Of a stretch of 26,073 nt of DNA, positions 10,149 through 18,674 are shown in pieces. The stretch's first letter is position 1; each line of letters begins with the position of its first letter. A model generated the notes under the pieces. It worked only from the letters and a program-made list of their open reading frames with translations. It was not told where the DNA came from and searched no databases. Origin of the DNA: Chara braunii (taxonomy: Eukaryota > Streptophyta > Charophyceae > Charales > Characeae); the NCBI GenBank assembly GCA_003427395.1, contig BFEA01000217.1:948914-974986 (forward strand), read 5' to 3'. The position numbers and the translations under genes were made by a program.

Positions 10149-10764
10149 AAGAACGACTGTAATTGGTTGTACTGATCCATGACAGCCTAAGAAGTTCAGG
10201 TGTGGAGGCTTCCACGAGTTCTGTAGAAGTAGCAGTCGGTTTCAAAGATTTTGTAGCTTTTGTGCTCCGACTTGGATGCTTGTCTCTGTCAGCAGCAGAC
10301 TGAGCTATTTGTCTGTTTTCTGTTCTTTTTTATTTTTTTGTTTTTTGTTCTTTTTTCGGTTTCTTTTCTTTTCGTTTTTCGCGAGTTTTTTCCTTGACCT
10401 TTAATGAGCCCATAAGTAGTGACAGAGTCTGGAAGTCCCTACGAAGTTGTTGGCGGTTTCGGAGTTTTACCGTTGACCTGTGTACTCGCCTTAGTCAGTG
10501 GCAGACTGGGGCTGTTTCCTTTGTTTTTCGTTCCTTTGTTCGCATGAGATCTGTAGAAGCAGCAGGGTTTGGAGAATTTCAGGAGCCCTGGAGGAGTAGC
10601 AGACGGGGCTGGAGGTGTTACCTCTGTGTGCTTGCCTTGGTCAATGGCAGACTGGGGCAGTTTTTGTTTCTTCCTTTTCGCTCATGGGATTTTTGGTTTC
10701 ATTGTTCGTTAAACTAAGGTTAGGGGACCGAGTAGATGTTTGGACAGGGCAGCAGGTTGTGGGG
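10149..10764 (+). repeat. Element B 3' noncoding region with 146-bp imperfect repeats
   Basis: This T-rich region lies between the RT stop and the 3' pLTR. A module with GTCARTGGCAGACTGGGG starts at about 10488 and again at about 10634, 146 bp apart. A weaker version (CAGCAGCAGACTGAGC) is near 10289. A poly-T tract of about 60 nt lies at 10320-10380. No coding signal is supported. Confidence 0.55.
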
Positions 10765-11619
10765 AGTAGGCTGTTCTTGTTTCGTCACTCCGAATCTGAC
10801 GTGTAGGTTACCTACAGTGAGCCCTTTGGCGTAGGTTTGGAACCTGGGCCTATGGCTTCTGACGAGAGTATGCTGCAAGTAGTGTTTTCAGTGGTTTGCG
10901 GGCATTAGGCTGTTCTCGATTCGTCAAATTTGGATACGACGAGTAGGATACCTACTGTGAGCCTTGTTTGGCGTAGGTTTCGAACCTGGGCCCTTGGCTT
11001 CTGACGAGAGCATGCTGTGGTGAAGCGTTCTTTGGATACCGTATTGGCCGAGGGTCTGCTCGCTGAAGACCCTATCGGCGTAGGGACCAAAGGGGAACCT
11101 ATTTTCGGCTCCCTTTCGGTGCCTTTCGGTGTGCCCAACCTGGGCCCCTAGCAGATTGTGACTGTCCTTTGTCATTTTTTCTGTTTGTTGATTTTTGCCC
11201 TTTCACCCATGGGTTTTGAACCGTTTCCTTTGTTGTTGATAGCATAGACGGTACAAGGGATGACCGGGGGACTTACATAAGCAATGATTGCATAGTTGTT
11301 CTTCCCTTTGGGTCCAACGACGTGAGGCCCTCTGTTGTTTCCGGAGATGACAGTGGGTTAGCGACGGAGGTGGGAGCGTCGAAAGTTGGGATGTTGACGA
11401 GGGTGATGACTGGCGGTTTCCCCCTGAAGATGACCGTGTGGCGACGGTCGAAACCGGTCGGGGTGCCATACCCACCGGCTACGAGCAATCTTGTGTATTC
11501 TTGTATGGTTTGTGTACATTTTGTACTGTGACTTGACTTGTGTATGCCGACGCTTGTGTCAAGCCGACGCTTGTGTCAACGCTTATGCATGAGTACTTTC
11601 ACACTCTCTATCTGATCAC
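10765..11619 (+). repeat. Element B 3' pseudo-LTR
   Basis: This is the second copy of the 4840-5699 repeat, ending TCTATCTGATCAC immediately before the right-hand target-site duplication. It has the same internal duplication (modules ending near 10873 and 11015). On the minus strand each module contains a GGTTCGAAACC-like string resembling a Pol III B box, without a matching A box. Confidence 0.85.
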
Positions 11620-11629
11620 CTTATGGCGG
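11620..11629. repeat. Target-site duplication, right copy (element B)
   Basis: cttatggcgg, identical to 4830-4839. Element A sequence resumes at 11630. Confidence 0.85.
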
Positions 11630-12343
11630 TACTTACCGTTTGAAGGAGCCATGGGACATTTCTTAGTGGACCATGGACTCGATGTTCGATGTTTTTTGCG
11701 GAGTACCTGACCGGGTTCCTCGATAAGGTGGGTGGCTTGCCCATGCTTTCCGTGATGTTCCGACTGGCGGCTGACGCTCCTCTGTACATGGGACGGTTGA
11801 GGGGACCTCTATTAAGCCTGAACCTGTGTAAGAGTTCGTACGATGGCTTATATACCACTGTAGCGCAAAACTTTTCCTTTCATCTTCGGACGAGCGCCTC
11901 TCCGGTATCGTGTTGTTCCAATACTCATGCGCATTCGGCTTGAGAATGGTGACTGAGGCATTGGCTCCACGCACCTCCTGACAGCCAGCGTGGTTTTTTC
12001 GATTGACAGCTGCGCCGTTGGCGCCGGCAAGGCATTAGACACAGTGTCAGAGGGTCTCTGCCAACTGCATCTTTGGATTGGCTACGAGCGGAAGCTTGCT
12101 GGAGGGAGCCTCCTTTCGATTCGCCTGTTTTATGTTGTGTGTTGCCTTGGTGTTCGTCTGTGTTTTGTTGTGCTGTGTAGGTACGTGACCAATGTTGCTG
12201 AGATGGCGGGCTCCTCGATCTCACCTGTCTTCCTCACGGTTTCGGTGGCCTCTATGCCTCAATCCAACACGATGGAGCACGTTCTTCGTTCTTCTTCTGT
12301 TGATTTCGTGTACGGATCGGGATTGAGTTACATCGGGGTGTAT
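11630..12343 (+). other. Element A 3' noncoding region, second part
   Basis: The continuation of A after nested element B, leading into its 3' pLTR. Short open frames exist, but none resembles the element proteins or anything I recognise. Confidence 0.6.
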
Positions 12344-12428
12344 GGTAGAGAAGGGGTTGGATGATAGATTATCGGGGCAAGGCATTGGTATGGCCCCGTA
12401 GGATGGTTGTTCTACTTCACTGTTTTTT

Positions 12429-12473
12429 CCTCCTGATGAGTCTACCGGCGGTGGTAGACGAAACGTGTCGAGG
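12429..12473 (+). ncRNA. Hammerhead ribozyme, type I (3' pLTR of A)
   Basis: The core is identical to the 5' copy: CUGAUGA 12433-12439, a 7-bp stem II (12440-12446 with 12453-12459), GAAA 12460-12463, and stem I CCUC (12429-12432) with GAGG (12470-12473). Stem III is A12463-U12468 and C12464-G12467 over the loop GU; the 5' copy has AC there, so the only ribozyme changes are in an unpaired loop. Cleavage is predicted after C12469. Two ribozymes in one transcript would release a fragment of defined length. Confidence 0.85.
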
Positions 12474-12514
12474 ATTACCGCGTTTTATTGCTGTGATGAT
12501 TGTTTTCCATTGGC

Positions 12515-12522
12515 TATATAAA
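12515..12522 (+). promoter_or_regulatory. TATA box in the 3' pLTR of A
   Basis: TATATAAA preceded by ATTGG, at the same place as in the 5' pLTR. It could drive transcripts into the flanking R1 copy or from tandem units. Confidence 0.4.
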
Positions 12523-12614
12523 GCATGCGTGACAAATGGTTTTCATGGGCGAATCTCTATGCGTCTGTTCTCATGCTGATACTGTCTTGCCGGGCAGTCT
12601 TTTCCTTTTCCTTT

Positions 12615-12627
12615 TCAGGGACCATAT
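12615..12627. repeat. Target-site duplication, right copy (element A)
   Basis: tcagggaccatat, identical to 203-215. Confidence 0.9.
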
Positions 12628-12952
12628 ATCTCATCATAGAAAATGACCAAAAAAAATTTCTGCTAGTCTTTATTTTTTTATTTTTTTATTTTTTTTTTCT
12701 TTAAATCCAATTTAGTTTTTGATTTTTTAAAAATCCTAAACAAAGTCGGATTCAAAAAAAAAAAAAAAGGGGGTTGTAGGGCTTAAAATTTCCTGCAACC
12801 CCATATATATATATATAAAACCTATTATTTAATTCAGGAAAATTCTGGTAAAATCAGGTCCGCGACGCGGATTAGGATGGCCGCGGACGCGGCCACATAT
12901 GCGGCCGCCATCCGAGATCAGCCCCACGGACGCGTCCGCCGGTGTTTCATAG
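12628..12952 (+). repeat. R1 dispersed repeat, copy I, right part
   Basis: This continues the copy split by element A. It has an AT-rich body, then a hairpin at 12770-12802 (GGGGTTGTAGG with CCTGCAACCCC, 11 pairs including one wobble). A GC-rich block (12862-12912) follows with several GCGGCC-type words, ending GGTGTTTCATAG at 12952. It aligns with copies II (16811-17391) and III (20663-21193). Confidence 0.75.
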
Positions 12953-14387
12953 GCTTGGACTCTTATTCCTTGAATTCGATATTTGATTTCATATGTTTGA
13001 GGGATTTCAAAAATAGGTCACAATTGTCTCAGGCTATGATATTGTAGGCTTTGGGCTCATAGGTGTTGCTTGAATTATCTCCTTCAGGGTTTGAGCCCCT
13101 CCCTGCGAGGATTATGCAAGGTGGGAGGTGTGACCCTTGAGAGGGTAGGGGCGATATGTGGGTTTGTCCTCCTCTGGGCCAGGCTGATTTAGGTCATATC
13201 AACTACGACGGTTGGAAGAGAGGACAAGGGGTCGACGCTAACTTCAACAAGGTGAGAGGTTGAGAGGTGTTTCACTTGGAGGGGGTGGGACATGAGGGAA
13301 GGGAGATCTCCGGCTTTGCGGCGGCATACTCTAAGGGGTATTGTATGTTGTTGAGGGAGCAGGAGTGATTTAGGGGGCTGTTCTGAACTGGGACTGGGAG
13401 GTGAGGGGGCACCTAATAGTGGAGGCAGTGAAAGGGCAGGGGGTCGTTTTTTTGGGGAGGAGGAGTAAGACGCTCGGTTTCTTGTGAGCCTTTTACATCC
13501 AGCAGAGACGTGAATAGGCGCAGGATTTTCCATGGGGAGAGAAGTAGTTCCCTCCCGTCCTCTCTTCTTGTGGGAATAATAGGTGCTGATTGCTTTATGT
13601 GGCTTCGATTCCTGCGCGTTATCTGAGTCTCCAGATTTTTTGTATTTTTGAAGTTCCAACTGGAAAAACCTGCATAATTTTGATGTTGGTTGCAGTGGAC
13701 CATGTTTGCTGTGATGGTTGGAGATAATGCCCTCTGCGGCGAAGGGGCTAGCCAATAGGGCGGAGATAGGGTACAACAGCGGTGGAGATGGTGGCTCTCC
13801 CGCCGTAAGTCTTGCCAGAGTAAGGTTGAGAAGGAATTTTTGTTGTATGACTGCAGCCAGTGCTTGAAAGAGTGGATGATCTAAACTACAGCTATGGCGA
13901 CGATCAGTGGCTTGTCTGGTATCTGTTGATGTCCTTGGTCCCAGTGGTTTGCGGATAGACGCGGTCAGAACTACGCTGGTCGGTGCTGGGGCTTGGTCGC
14001 GCTGCCCTGTAACCCGAGCGGTACGGAGGCATGAGACCTGGTAGCGAGATCTGGGGAGTTGCCAAGGGTGGAAGGTGCTCTAGGGTCTATTGGTGAGCTG
14101 GTACGTAGTTGACGTTGGCTGGAGCCGGGGTGGGTCGTTTTACCTTGTAACCTAGCAGGTCGGGGTTTTTTGGGGTGGATCGTGCCACTCTGTAACCTAG
14201 CAGTTGAGGGTGGGAGGCTTGATAGAGACTGGGTATCAGGGTATAAGGGAGAGGCGGATAAGATTGAGTCGCTGACAGGCGCTAAGGCAGGTGGTTTTCG
14301 GTATGAATATTATCATGATCATCTTTTTATTTCTTTTTTTTTTATTTAACAAGAAACAACTCGAGTGAGTGCTAGGGGTGCAGATAA
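12953..14387. other. No gene recognised
   Basis: The sequence is G-rich on the plus strand around 13250-13460. An open frame on the minus strand (13776 to 13189, 195 codons) is proline/serine-rich, low in complexity and matches nothing known to me. Between 14000 and 14210, short words such as GTAACCTAGCAG recur three times in about 200 bp, a weak local repetition. No RNA gene or element ends were identified. Confidence 0.4.
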
Positions 14388-14947
14388 GGGCAGACACCCA
14401 CGAATCTACCTCGGCGGCGGCCGCACGCGACCAAGTCCGCAGCCGCACGGCTGCGCGGCGCCGTGGCGACCGATAGGGAGGTCATTTCGAAAATCGGCGA
14501 ACGGGGGTTGGCGGCGCATAAACGTCCCTAGGCTCAAAAACCAAAAAAATGAAAAAATAATAATTTTCCGGGGGGGGTCGATTTCATTCCCCTTTGAGGG
14601 TGAAAAAAAAATACCCCCCCCCCCCCCCCCCCTNNNNNNNNNNNNNNNNNNNNNNNNNNNNNNNNNNNNNNNNNNNNNNNNNNNNNNNNNNNNNNNNNNN
14701 NNNNNNNNNNNNNNNNNNNNNNNNNNNNNNNNNNNNNNNNNNNNNNNNNNNNNNNNNNNNNNNNNNNNNNNNNNNNNNNNNNNNNNNNNNNNNNNNNNNN
14801 NNNNNNNNNNNNNNNNNNNNNNNNNNNNNNNNNNNNNNNNNNNNNNNNNNNNNTTGATTGATTGAGTGATTGGTGGGGGAAGGGTCGCCCCACCGCCCCA
14901 CCACCCACCACGCGCGCGCGCGCGCGCGCACACACACACACACACAC
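14388..14947 (-). repeat. R1 dispersed repeat, copy VI (inverted), with assembly gap
   Basis: Read on the minus strand it has a (GT)n/(GC)n head, a C-rich spacer with CCACCAATC, AATC repeats, then a 220-base run of N (14634-14853). A poly-G tract, an AT-rich stretch and a GC-rich tail near 14400-14520 follow. The order matches copy V (24094-24494). Frames drawn across the N run are not evidence of coding. Confidence 0.55.
14634..14853. other. Assembly gap (220 N)
   Basis: 220 consecutive N bases, bordered by an 18-base C run on the left and AATC-type repeats (TTGATTGATTG) on the right. Simple sequence probably broke the assembly, and the true length is unknown. Confidence 0.98.
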
Positions 14948-14948
14948 A
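14912..14948. repeat. Compound dinucleotide microsatellite (CG)n(CA)n
   Basis: About nine CG units followed by about nine CA units; head of R1 copy VI read in reverse. Alternating purine-pyrimidine of this kind can adopt Z-DNA. Confidence 0.9.
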
Positions 14949-16810
14949 TGTACACAGATTTTTAGAGAGTACCCCTTGGGAGGGAAGAGGTCGGACAACG
15001 AGTAAAGCAACAGATGGATCAGCCCCCCCACAATGCTCGGACCCAGGTAAGTAGGCCACACAAGAAAAACGACCCCTGAAATTTTGCACATCAATGGGCC
15101 CTATGTTACTCGGGATGAGTAACCAGGTACATTGGACGTAATCCAGCGATCTGATTGGGTCCCAACTTCTAGCATGGGCATCGAAGATCGAATCGGGGAA
15201 CTGGATCTCTGTATCCAGGACCTCAACATAAAGTTGGGCCTCGAGCCAGGGAACATGTAGGCACTTACCCAAAGGCCAGCTCTTCAGTACCCCCCAATGG
15301 GCTAGCAACAGTTTGTCCTCGTGCAATTATGCCCTCCACTAGGATGGTGGGAACTACCCGGCAGGGACGGCACTAAACGACACCGACACCACTAGAGTAG
15401 AAAACAATCCCCCCTGAACCCTAGGAACTCATCGGCAGTCTCCATGATGTAGCGGGACAAGGGTTTGTCTAGGTTCCCATGGATTTTGACGAAACTTAGC
15501 TAGCGCGCACCAGCCTTACGGATACTATCGGAAGAGAGGAATGCTTGGGCCCACCCGCTCGCTCTCCCTCTCTCTCTCCCCCTCTCCCTTTTTCCCCCCC
15601 TCTCTCTCCGGTCTTCCGTAACTTGTCCCTGTCCCCTGTGTATTTCCTTCCTTTCTTAATTTTGCAATTGTTCCCATGCATATATAGCAGCTTTATTCCC
15701 GGAGGAGTTATGAGTGCATTTTGCTGGCTGCCTAAGTGCAATCACCGAGATTCACATCCTGTAAAAGCGAACGTGGTCTCCGGCTATGGCGGACTGGGAG
15801 TTCACAACTGGAGCGTAGGAGGACCTGCCAATCACGTCGGAACCTGAGGAAGAGATCGCGGCGGAAGAAGTGGTATATGGTCCAGATTCCCCTCTCTGTG
15901 TGTGTGATTGGGATATGGCTGCCTGTGTTGGTCTGTGAACGGATGTGGCTGTTTTGCAGGATTATAACCCCTCTGATTAGCCGGTTGAGTGGCAACGGCG
16001 AAAAAGCTTTTAGGGGAGTCACACCCCTCCTGCGGCGATGTTTTATCCATGAAGTACGATCGGGCCCCCATGTGCTTTATTCCCAGACGTTCTGCTGAGT
16101 CGGATCTCACTGCTCGCTGACCAGGCATCTAGATATAATGTTGATTGCATAATCGGAATTATCTTTGGTTATGAAGCTACGATCGTTGATGGATGAATAC
16201 TTTCGAAATCGGGAGGCCTTTCTTCGATTGTCTCCCTGGAGCCCACTTGTCAAGCCCTGAGCGATTACCCTGCCTGGATTCTGGTGTCATAATCCCGCTC
16301 CTTCACTTCGGAAATCTAGCCACTCTCCCTTCCCCATTTCTATTCCAAATGAGTGAGCGAGCTTGACCCCCTCCGGATGAATGGTCTATCGTTCCTATTT
16401 GCCTCTTTACCTCGGTCGTATGGAATCCCCGTATGATGAACCCGTTACTTCTGATTGCAGCCTCGTACATGCAAATAGTCACTATCTTGAAGCTGCGTGC
16501 TGCCGGTTTCTCTTGAATAATGCTCCTAATCTACCCTGCTCATCGTATCCCCGCTTTCTGAATGTGCAAGGTACCAATCAACCTTCTCCTCCCTAGTCTG
16601 GACGGACTATGGTTCCTAATTGCTACCCTGTCCTTCTCCCCATATCCTACTATCAATTCGCATGTACACTGTTGCCATCCTGTCATTTTTGCATAAGGGG
16701 ACATCGGGCGTGGTGACTATGGAGACGGTATGATTGGGACATGACCGGACCTGAGGTACCACCATACTGGTGGAGTGCATGACGGACACGTCATGGGATT
16801 ATCTAAGACA
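14948..16810. other. No gene recognised; pyrimidine tract at 15558-15610
   Basis: The region has mixed base composition without a long supported frame. A CT-rich low-complexity tract occupies about 15558-15610. Short open frames on both strands overlap and share no family signature. Any exon call here would be guesswork. Confidence 0.4.
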
Positions 16811-17391
16811 CACACACACACATTCAAACACACATACACATTCAAACACACACACACATTCACCCACACACCCACACACCCACACACACACATACACACA
16901 TTGACACATGCATACGCACACACATACACACACACACGTTCACACACAAATACTAATAGGCCCCGGAAAAAAAAAATAAAAAAAATACATATATATATAT
17001 ATATATATTCCATTTCTTGATTGTTTCCTTATTACACAACCAAAAAAAAACAAAATATACGTAAAAGCAAAGAATACAGAGAACTGCCAACCAAAAATCC
17101 CCCCAAATGTTTTTATTTATTTAAATATATTTTTTAATTTCTCGTCTCCACCTTTTCTGTCTTTTATTTTTTTTTATTCTATAAAATTATCTGTTTTGAA
17201 AAAAAAAAAAGGGGTTGTAGGGCTTGAAAATCCCTACACCCCCCCCCCCTTTTTTTTTACCCATTATTTTATTTGGGAAAAATTGGGTAAATGCATGTCC
17301 GCGGTGCGGCCGAGGCGAGCTGCGGCCGCGGACATGAATACGGCCGCCCTCCAAGCTCGACCCCGCGAAAGCATCCGCGGGTGTTTCGTAG
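16811..17391 (+). repeat. R1 dispersed repeat, copy II, with (CA)n head
   Basis: The head is an imperfect CA-rich microsatellite (16811-16945). An AT-rich body follows, with (AT)n near 16988-17008, then the hairpin at 17211-17242 (GTAGGG with CCCTAC, extended by GGGG with CCCC). The GC-rich tail ends GGGTGTTTCGTAG at 17391. The tail aligns with copy I over about 110 bp: shared CCCATTAT or CCTATTAT, GTCCGCG and CGGCCGCC words in the same order. Confidence 0.7.
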
Positions 17392-17418
17392 GCAGACACC
17401 ATTAGCATGCTCGTGGAG

Positions 17419-17474
17419 GCTCCATCTATTGGTGGGGAGCAATACCTGCTGGAAACCGGGTCCAACGTCCCTTA
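17419..17474 (-). repeat. R2 dispersed repeat, copy a
   Basis: On the minus strand it reads TAAGGGACGTTGG ... GCTCCCCACC ... GATGGAGC. It shares the approximately 55-bp core with 18260-18313, 20450-20505 and 25246-25299. Here the A-rich tail seen in the others is missing; the repeat abuts R1 copy II. Confidence 0.7.
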
Positions 17475-18259
17475 ACATTCTTGGAAGGGGTAGTTTGTAA
17501 ACAAACAGGAGTTCAAGTTATGTAATCGTGCCACGTGTCCATCCTACTATAAACATGAGTGATCATCTGAATCGACACGCAGGCACACATCATAAATCCG
17601 ATGAGCAACATTGATTGCCCTCAACCGAGGGGATTAACTGGCCATCGCAGTCTAACGTCGTATCCCTAGTCTAAATCCCTCATCATCTACAAAATCGCTC
17701 TTGCAGCACCCGGGGAGGAGGGGCATTCAGAATAGGGGCTAGAAAGTCAATTATAGCAAAACCTTGGACAAAGTCTGATTCCACCATTGCACTCTATTAT
17801 GTAAGGTTACCTGCACCATATTCCCCCCACGATCCTCATAATCCACGAATCCACCCAAGTGGGGAGGCACAGTTTATAGAGATTAATAGCCACGTGCTAA
17901 CCTAATTAATCGCAGGCGTGTGCAAACAGAAAAAGTCAAAAACGTGACAGGGCACCAATCAATAACACAGGCGGCCCTCGTGCCAATCGTCACTTCTCCG
18001 CCTGCCCCGCCAATCAATCACACAGCAGCCCCGATACCAATCCTCAGTGCACTGCATGCCCTGACACGTGGCAGAATCCTAAGTTGTAGAGAGACGAAAA
18101 AAATGAAAATCGCCAATTCCGTTGATCATCCTTGCTCATCCTTAGAGAACCTAACTTTTTCTGTAGCTTGCGTAGTTATCATCTTTTCAGCCGAAGTCGG
18201 GTGATGGCCCCCGTATCTCGAAGTATTCTGCAAATTTTTTCTCAAATTGTTTCTCAAAT
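17475..18259. other. No gene recognised between R2 copies a and c
   Basis: About 780 bp of mixed sequence lies between two R2 copies in opposite orientation. The pair could be read as terminal inverted repeats of a 0.9-kb element, but R2 copies elsewhere carry A tails, so two separate insertions are more likely. Direct CACGTG-type words recur; no coding signal. Confidence 0.35.
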
Positions 18260-18354
18260 GGGACGCTGGGCCCGGTTCCCAACACGTGTTGCTCCCCACG
18301 AATAGATTGGAGCATGTCCTATTTAAAAAAAAATAAAAAAAAAATAAAAAAAAT
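18260..18354 (+). repeat. R2 dispersed repeat, copy c, with A-rich tail
   Basis: The core GGGACGCTGGGCCCGG ... GCTCCCCACGAATAGATTGG ends GGAGC at 18313, followed after 10 bp by an A-rich tail broken by single T bases (about 18324-18353). Core followed by A-rich tail suggests retrotransposed RNA. Confidence 0.65.
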
Positions 18355-18626
18355 TGGGGTTATCTCTTCGCATCTTCTGTATAATTTTGATTGTTGGTTT
18401 TCGACTATCTTCGCTTGCGGTATTCTCGGATTTTCTTTTCTTTGGTTGATGTATGAATTATCTTTCTCCCCCCCATCTCTTCCTTTTCAGAGAGGCGGTT
18501 AACGGAGACCCAAAATTTCAGCGGTTTTTAAACTTTTTTTAATGCTATTTATAAGAAAACCAGAAACCTTTTTTAACCAAAAATTGCATCATTCCATAAA
18601 GTGCACACCATATTGACTAACCATAA

Positions 18627-18674
<48 letters not shown>

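Larger units (their letters stand above)
4840..11619 (+). mobile_element. Element B: second N-terminal GIY-YIG Penelope-like element, nested in A
   Basis: The 6.78-kb insertion is bounded by 10-bp target-site duplications and by direct terminal repeats 4840-5699 and 10765-11619. Inside lie a leader, ORF1 (6002-7279), ORF2 (about 7349-10148) and a repeat-bearing 3' region (10149-10764). It lies in the 3' noncoding part of A, in the same orientation, so A integrated first. The proteins are homologous to those of A, but the pLTRs show no similarity to A's and have no hammerhead. Stops in both ORFs and a frameshift at about 9404 make this copy inactive, although the RT catalytic DD survives. Confidence 0.85.
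216..12614 (+). mobile_element. Element A: N-terminal GIY-YIG Penelope-like retroelement, carrying nested element B
   Basis: The boundaries are set by the 13-bp target-site duplication and by the matching pLTRs at 216-481 and 12344-12614. Removing nested element B and one copy of its duplication leaves about 5.6 kb. The order is pLTR with hammerhead, leader, ORF1 (906-1772), ORF2 (1821-4564), 3' region (4565-4839 and 11630-12343), pLTR. The RT lies in a GIY-YIG/RT polyprotein, with no integrase, protease, RNase H or primer-binding site, so this is not an LTR retrotransposon. The endonuclease-first order and CxC linker match the Naiad/Chlamys branch of PLEs. Several stops, a frameshift and a mutated RT catalytic site make this copy inactive. 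Confidence 0.85.
12344..12614 (+). repeat. Element A 3' pseudo-LTR
   Basis: Second copy of 216-481, ending CTTTTCCTTTTCCTTT directly before the right-hand 13-bp duplication. It keeps the hammerhead and TATA box. Differences from the 5' copy are scattered substitutions, a one-base indel near 12551 and one extra pyrimidine hexamer at the end. Confidence 0.85.

Noticed and set aside
4840-11619. Element B as a conventional LTR retrotransposon
   Set aside because: The terminal repeats do not start TG and end CA, no primer-binding site or polypurine tract follows them, there is no integrase, protease or RNase H, and the RT and GIY-YIG domains are of Penelope type.
13189-13776. 195-codon minus-strand frame as a gene
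   Set aside because: Proline/serine-rich composition from low-complexity DNA, no recognisable domain, no supporting copy.
14365-15326. Long frames crossing 14634-14853
   Set aside because: They are open only because of 220 N bases.
16811-16945. CRISPR-like or telomeric array
   Set aside because: It is an imperfect CA microsatellite without spacers or a telomere motif.
17419-18313. 0.9-kb DNA transposon with R2 as terminal inverted repeats
   Set aside because: No matching target-site duplication flanks the pair, and other R2 copies are solitary with A-rich tails.
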